A stretch of DNA of 11,771 nt from Lachnoclostridium sp. UBA7097 (GTDB taxonomy: Bacteria; Bacillota; Clostridia; Lachnospirales; Lachnospiraceae): assembly GCA_002499945.1 (NCBI GenBank), contig DKYP01000098.1, positions 3,836 to 15,606 on the forward strand, given 5' to 3'. Below, piece by piece: positions 7,412 through 11,771 of this stretch. The stretch's first letter is position 1. Every line of letters begins with the position of its first letter. The translations under genes and the position numbers were made by a program. The notes beneath the pieces are model-generated. The model worked only from the letters and a program-made list of their open reading frames with translations. It was not told where the DNA came from and made no database searches.

Positions 7412-7430
7412 TTCAATGCCTGCCTGAATC
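7412..7430. repeat. Small inverted repeat next to the -35 box, possible operator
   Basis: TTCA and TGAA arms with one more flanking base pair (ATTCA...TGAAT, 7411-7429) surround a 9-base centre and abut the predicted -35 box. The - strand also shows GGCAGGCA next to TGCC. The arms are short, so chance is quite possible. Confidence 0.25.
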
Positions 7431-7450
7431 ACGTCTTTTTCATAAATTGG

Positions 7451-8401
7451 CTAAAGGACGTGCCTGTCCACGGCTTCCAGTATATACGAAATAATTTTAT
7501 CAGCCACATTTATTCCAGTACATTCATATATATTCTTAAAGTGTGCATTGGAATTAACTTCACATAGCACCCCTGCCCTGCCGCCATTACCTGTAAACAG
7601 CAAATCCACGCCACCAAAATCCAGCCCCAGTGCTTCTGCTGCACACAATGCAATCCTGCATTCTTCTTCTGACGGGCTGTAAGGTTCCATATCTGCACCA
7701 ATTGTTATATTTGCCCTGAAATCACCATTAATGGAATGCCTGTACATTGCTGCCACTACTTCCCCGCCAGCTATTTCAATCCTTACATCCCTTCCACTGC
7801 TTTCTTTAATAAATTTCTGGTAGATATGTGGTGTGCCGCCAAGCTTTAACACTATTTCCACAAGCTGTTCCCTTGTCTTTGCAAGGTATACCTGCATCCC
7901 GAATGAACCATAACATTCTTTAACTACAAGTGGCAGCGAAAGCTCTTCTATAACTTTATCAAGAAAGTTAGTATTAGTATAACCAATATTTGCATATGTC
8001 ATAGGTGCCGTTATTGTAGGTATAAGTGGTATTTTAAGTTCTTCTGGCTTAGTGCGGTTCCATTCCCACAGTTTCTGGTATGTAAGGGATTTATCATCAC
8101 AGGCAGCTATTGAATCTACCGGGTTGCTTACAATTATTCCTTTTTTATGGCAGGTTTTTTCTAACTGCCTTCCAAGCCTTATATCCTTATCCCAGTATAG
8201 GAGAAATGAACTGCCATCAAGCATTGAAGAAATCCTTTCCTCCCCACTGCTGCCATAGGAACATAGTATATCTGCATTTTCAATAACAGAAAGGCTTGCA
8301 CCATATTTTCTGGCAGAATTTTCAAGATATCTGTAATGCTCCATAAACTTTTCTGTCTTAAGAAATGAGTTTATAAGGATATGTCCTTTAATACTGCCCA
8401 T
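7451..8401 (-). CDS. RimK-like ATP-grasp ligase of unknown substrate (first of two)
   Basis: This 316-residue ligase belongs to the RimK group, which joins amino acids, often glutamate, to proteins or small molecules using ATP. The ATP-grasp features are complete: VVKECYGSFGMQVYLAK (Lys161 and the glycine loop), YQKFI of the adenine linker and GRDVRIEIAGGEVVAAMYR (203-221). GDFRANITIG (226-235), Asp266 in GGVDLL and the metal motif CEVNSN with Glu281 and Asn283 complete the set. The start at 8401 is set by GGAAGGAG 6 bases upstream, although the frame is open to 8434. It overlaps the ftsK stop by 14 bases, so it is probably cotranslated with ftsK. Its N-terminal opening (KGHILINSF) resembles that of the second ATP-grasp protein (KGYIIYQSN), suggesting an old duplication. 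The substrate is unknown. Confidence 0.9.
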   Translation of the reverse strand: MGSIKGHILINSFLKTEKFMEHYRYLENSARKYGASLSVIENADILCSYGSSGEERISSMLDGSSFLLYWDKDIRLGRQLEKTCHKKGIIVSNPVDSIAACDDKSLTYQKLWEWNRTKPEELKIPLIPTITAPMTYANIGYTNTNFLDKVIEELSLPLVVKECYGSFGMQVYLAKTREQLVEIVLKLGGTPHIYQKFIKESSGRDVRIEIAGGEVVAAMYRHSINGDFRANITIGADMEPYSPSEEECRIALCAAEALGLDFGGVDLLFTGNGGRAGVLCEVNSNAHFKNIYECTGINVADKIISYILEAVDRHVL

Positions 8402-11400
8402 CCTGTACTCCTTCCAGCCCGTTTGCTTCTGCATAGTTCTGTAGCGTTTCTTCTATTTCACTTTCAGAAACTGGCCCCGCATTGCCAGTAAGTAAATCAA
8501 AATCATTCATTGTCATAAGTATTTTACGTGGTTTTGTGCCTTCTGCCGGTCCTACAACGCCTGCTTTATGGAGCTGGTCTATAATCCTGCCTGCCCTGTT
8601 AAAGCCTATTGAGAATTTCCTTTGTAACTGCCCTGCTGCCGCCCTTTTTGATTCTATTACAAACCTTCCTGCTTCTTCAAAGTACTCATCCCTGTCAGAT
8701 TTAGGTTCTTTTGGTTCTGGTGCACTTGTTTCTGTTTCAACTATCTCAGTTACATTTTCATTATAATCCGGCTCTTCATTATTATTACGCAGAAATTCCA
8801 CCACATCACTAACTTCTTTATCTGATATAAATGCACCCTGTACACGCACAGGTTCTGAATAACCTGACGGGAAGAAAAGCATATCACCTTTTCCAATAAG
8901 TTTCTCAGCACCGTTTTTATCAAGGATTGTACGTGAATCGATTGATGATGATACAGAAAATGCTATTCTTGAAGGGATATTTGCTTTAATAAGCCCTGTA
9001 ATTACATTAACAGAAGGACGCTGTGTTGCAAGTACAAGATGTATCCCTGCTGCCCTTGCAAGCTGTGCAATCCTGCATACAGCATCTTCAACTTCCTTAG
9101 AAGCAACCATCATAAGGTCTGCAAACTCATCTACTATTATTACAAGTGATGGCATTTTAGCATACCCTGCCACTTCCGGGTCTTGTACATTTTTTATCTT
9201 CTTATTATATCCTGTAATATTACGCACGCCGAGTTCTTTAAACTTATTATACCTGTCCATCATTTCACGTACTGCCCAGTTAAGTGCTGCAGATGCTTCC
9301 TGCGGGTCTGTTACAACAGGGCAGAAAAGGTGTGGTATCCCATTGTAAACACTAAGTTCTACTACTTTCGGGTCAATCATAATTATTTTGACATCTTTCG
9401 GGTCAGCTTTATATAAAATACTCATAATAAGTGTATTGATGCATACTGATTTACCTGAACCAGTAGCACCAGCAATAAGAAGATGCGGCATTTTAGCAAT
9501 ATCTGTTATAATAGTTTTGCCGCCAATATCCTTCCCGACTGCAAATGTAACAGGTGATTTTGAATTTATAAATTCTTCACTCTCAATAAGTTCCCGGAAT
9601 CCTACTGAGCCAGGTTCAGGGTTTGGAATCTCAATTCCTACTGCCGACTTGCCAGGTATAGGTGCTTCAATTCTTATGCTTTTTGCTGCAAGGTTTAATT
9701 TAAGGTCATCTGCAAGGTTTGTAATCTTATTTACCCTTACACCCTGTTCAGGGAAAAGTTCATATCTTGTAACAGTAGGCCCACAGGTTACTGCACCCAT
9801 CTTTACATCTACATTGAAGCTTTTAAGGGTTTCCTGTAGTTTAACCGCTGTATTGCGCAAATCATCATCAGTCATGCCATTAGATGACTTCTCCGGAATA
9901 TGCAGAAGCCCTGGCTCAGGGAATACATATTCTGGTTCTGGCAGTTCTGCTAATGCCGCTTCTTTGCTGTCATTTAATGCATTAAATGTATTAGAAGCAG
10001 AAATATAATTGTCACCGCCTATCCTTCCATGGTTAGTAGTGGTTTCTGGTCTTTTATAAGAAGGTACAGCGGCAGGTTCTGGTTCTTTTATTGTTTCTGT
10101 AAGTATTTCATCTGTATCTCCGGTTATATCTTCTATATCATCTGTTTCTTCTTCCGGCTCTTCAATTACATCTTCTGTTATATACTCCTGTATTGCTTCT
10201 TTCTGTATTATCTCTTCTTGTATTATTTCTTCTTCTGGCTCTTCTGTATATATGCTTTTTTCTGCTGTTTCCGTAACCCTGTCTGGTATATTAATATTCT
10301 CTTGTATATCTTCTGGCATTTCTATTGGGGTTTCTGTATATTCTGGAATAACAGGTTCTGCTGTTACAGGGCTTGTCCTGGTATTTGTATTACTTTCTGG
10401 TGCATGTACCAGTACAATATCATCAAATCCATCTTCTACGTTTGTTTCACTAGAAAATCCTGTTTCTTCAATGTCTTTAATTGGAAATAATGTTTCTTGT
10501 GTGGTTTCCTGTACAATATTTCTTTTCCTGCCAAATTTTTTGTTTAATTCATCACGGAAAACAGGAATATCATTTACGTATTTTTCTTGGTTTTCTTTAA
10601 CTTCCTTCTTTTCTTCCCTGGTAATAACAGGAATTTCTGTACTGGCAGTTTTGATTACAGGAGGCACTATGGTTTCTTTAGGTTTTTCAGGCATAGTTTT
10701 CTTCTTTTCTGCTTTCCTGCCAGTATTTCCGCCAGTTTTTGCGCCTGGATTTTCTATGGTAATCTCTTCCATAGGGCTTCTTCCAAGTGCTTCTTTACGC
10801 TTATTCTCCTCTATTTCGTCAAGAACCATGTTCATTTGCATAAGGTTTACTGTCTGCATTGGAGGGCCGGGCTTCCTCTCCTGCCTGCGTTTTACAGCGG
10901 GCTGTGGTATTACACGGTATGATGGTTCTTTATAATTATAACCCTCTTTACTGCTTATTTCCTCATATGTACTTTCCATTTCCTGTTTATAAGCATTCCT
11001 TTTGCGGAGTGCTGCCATAAATTCCATGCCATGGAAAATAAACAGGCATAAGATAAACAGTGCTGTCATTATTATAACTGCACAGGTTTCCCCTGTAATT
11101 TTAGAAAACAGGCTGCTTATAAACCTTCCAAGCAGGCCAGGGTTTCCTTTGCCGTTTTTTATTACATCACCCAGGGTAAGGTCCATACATTCAAAATACT
11201 TTTTGTGCATGACATGGTTGCTTGTATAGTATTCTGAAATTATCTCCTGCCCGGACAGTAAATCCGAAATGCCAAGCAAAAGCCATAATGCAGCTATAAA
11301 ACTGCCTGTTTTTCTTGGTACACGGCGGTCGCCCTGGTTTACAAGCCCGAATATATACCCGGTAATTATCCCTGCTGGCAGAATCCATGCACACCATCCA

Positions 11401-11714
11401 AAAATCCCTAAAAACAGGCCTCCAAGAATTTTTCCTACAATTCCTCCAAGCCCTGAATAGCTAAAATATAAAAATACCGCAAATATAGCCATTACAATAA
11501 GTGTTATTGCTGTTTCAAATGCCATCCTGTCTTTATATTCATTAACATCCTGGACTTTCCGCTGGTTTATCCTCTCTTTATCATCTTTAGTTTTCCTGCC
11601 TGCTTGTGCAGAAGATTTCTTTGTACCCTGGCTTCTGCCCGTTTTTTTATTAGCAGCTGCCGCAGCCTTTTGTCCGCTTCCTGCCCTTGTAGTAGAACTT
11701 TTTGCCGCCGCCAT
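8388..11714 (-). CDS. ftsK: FtsK/SpoIIIE-family DNA translocase
   Basis: This 1108-residue membrane-anchored DNA pump moves chromosomal DNA through the division or spore septum. An Ala/Lys-rich N-tail (1-60) precedes four or five membrane segments (about 66-88, 95-124, 137-155, 210-232). A long low-complexity linker rich in Glu, Pro, Thr and Ile follows (about 240-595). The motor domain (about 600-980) has Walker A GATGSGKS (749-756) and Walker B VIIVDEFADL (858-867), with LATQRPSVNVITG after it. The C-terminal winged-helix gamma domain (about 1007-1067; GQLQRKFSIGFNRAGRIIDQL) should read polar DNA guide sequences. It is longer than Bacillus SpoIIIE (about 790 residues), mainly through the linker. 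AAGGAG 10 bases before the ATG supports the start. Whether it serves division, sporulation or both cannot be told here. Confidence 0.95.
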   Translation of the reverse strand: MAAAKSSTTRAGSGQKAAAAANKKTGRSQGTKKSSAQAGRKTKDDKERINQRKVQDVNEYKDRMAFETAITLIVMAIFAVFLYFSYSGLGGIVGKILGGLFLGIFGWCAWILPAGIITGYIFGLVNQGDRRVPRKTGSFIAALWLLLGISDLLSGQEIISEYYTSNHVMHKKYFECMDLTLGDVIKNGKGNPGLLGRFISSLFSKITGETCAVIIMTALFILCLFIFHGMEFMAALRKRNAYKQEMESTYEEISSKEGYNYKEPSYRVIPQPAVKRRQERKPGPPMQTVNLMQMNMVLDEIEENKRKEALGRSPMEEITIENPGAKTGGNTGRKAEKKKTMPEKPKETIVPPVIKTASTEIPVITREEKKEVKENQEKYVNDIPVFRDELNKKFGRKRNIVQETTQETLFPIKDIEETGFSSETNVEDGFDDIVLVHAPESNTNTRTSPVTAEPVIPEYTETPIEMPEDIQENINIPDRVTETAEKSIYTEEPEEEIIQEEIIQKEAIQEYITEDVIEEPEEETDDIEDITGDTDEILTETIKEPEPAAVPSYKRPETTTNHGRIGGDNYISASNTFNALNDSKEAALAELPEPEYVFPEPGLLHIPEKSSNGMTDDDLRNTAVKLQETLKSFNVDVKMGAVTCGPTVTRYELFPEQGVRVNKITNLADDLKLNLAAKSIRIEAPIPGKSAVGIEIPNPEPGSVGFRELIESEEFINSKSPVTFAVGKDIGGKTIITDIAKMPHLLIAGATGSGKSVCINTLIMSILYKADPKDVKIIMIDPKVVELSVYNGIPHLFCPVVTDPQEASAALNWAVREMMDRYNKFKELGVRNITGYNKKIKNVQDPEVAGYAKMPSLVIIVDEFADLMMVASKEVEDAVCRIAQLARAAGIHLVLATQRPSVNVITGLIKANIPSRIAFSVSSSIDSRTILDKNGAEKLIGKGDMLFFPSGYSEPVRVQGAFISDKEVSDVVEFLRNNNEEPDYNENVTEIVETETSAPEPKEPKSDRDEYFEEAGRFVIESKRAAAGQLQRKFSIGFNRAGRIIDQLHKAGVVGPAEGTKPRKILMTMNDFDLLTGNAGPVSESEIEETLQNYAEANGLEGVQDGQY
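8408..8415 (-). promoter_or_regulatory. Ribosome binding site deciding the first ATP-grasp start, inside the ftsK end
   Basis: On the - strand this reads GGAAGGAG, 6 bases before the ATG at 8401. It lies within the last codons of ftsK, which supports coupled translation and rejects the longer start at 8434. Confidence 0.8.
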
Positions 11715-11724
11715 CCTGACAACT

Positions 11725-11730
11725 CTCCTT
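11725..11730 (-). promoter_or_regulatory. Ribosome binding site of ftsK
   Basis: On the - strand AAGGAG lies 10 bases before the ATG at 11714. The remaining 41 bases to the window edge are AT-rich and show no convincing complete promoter. Confidence 0.6.
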
Positions 11731-11771
11731 TTCCATGATTTTTCAACCTATACTCACGAACGATTAGATTT

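Noticed and set aside
7430..7462. Hairpin CACGTC/GACGTG at the end of the first ATP-grasp gene as a terminator
   Set aside because: The arms are only six pairs, the loop is long, and no T run follows on the - strand. It remains a weak inverted repeat only.
7223..7567. A + strand open frame across the gap between the two ATP-grasp genes
   Set aside because: Both ends lie within secure - strand genes, no domain is recognisable, and the gap is better explained by a - strand promoter.
8402..8434. Eleven-codon longer start for the first ATP-grasp gene
   Set aside because: The stretch contains the ribosome binding site for the ATG at 8401 and would increase the overlap with ftsK to 47 bases.
10029..10935. 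Open frames on the + strand opposite the ftsK linker, rich in Phe, Tyr, Cys and Ser
   Set aside because: They mirror the low-complexity Glu/Thr/Ile linker, carry no recognisable domain or ribosome binding site, and lie wholly within a secure gene.
11745..11771. Possible SOS (LexA) box near CGAACGATTAG upstream of ftsK
   Set aside because: Only one half-site is present and the matching GTTCG half is absent at the right spacing.

Overview
The window most likely comes from a low- to mid-GC Gram-positive anaerobe of the Clostridia, probably Lachnospiraceae. That placement is an inference. It rests on strong AAGGAGG-type ribosome binding sites, a formate--tetrahydrofolate ligase of typical length, RimK-like ATP-grasp ligases of a type common in that family, and a secreted protein combining BspA-type leucine-rich repeats, a bacterial Ig-like domain and a transglutaminase domain. 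No RNA gene, CRISPR array, transposase or integrase is visible.

Left part (1-3411, + strand): the C-terminal end of an FtsX-like ABC permease that runs off the left edge, its ATPase, an OmpR-family response regulator and a membrane histidine kinase. This is the usual layout of a peptide-sensing or detoxifying ABC transporter with its two-component system. A good extended -10 promoter lies between the ATPase and the regulator, so the two-component genes can probably be transcribed separately. A long hairpin at 3428-3477 sits between this operon and the convergent block, and probably ends transcription from both sides.

Right part (11714 down to 3484, - strand): an FtsK/SpoIIIE DNA translocase; a RimK-like ATP-grasp ligase whose start overlaps the ftsK stop by 14 bases; a 130-140 base gap with a near-consensus promoter; a second, divergent ATP-grasp protein; formate--tetrahydrofolate ligase (fhs); and the secreted transglutaminase-like protein, which starts 2 bases after the fhs stop. 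The last three genes look like one transcription unit driven from the promoter in the gap.

Most of the window is ordinary chromosome. The least understood part is the pair of unlike ATP-grasp ligases with fhs and a secreted transglutaminase-like protein. Their substrates cannot be read from the sequence. Two testable ideas are given: amino-acid ligation to a folate-type cofactor, by analogy with the archaeal RimK relatives MptN and CofF, or a peptide that is made by the ligases and handled outside the cell. Several gene starts were moved inward from the longest reading frame because of clear ribosome binding sites or family length.
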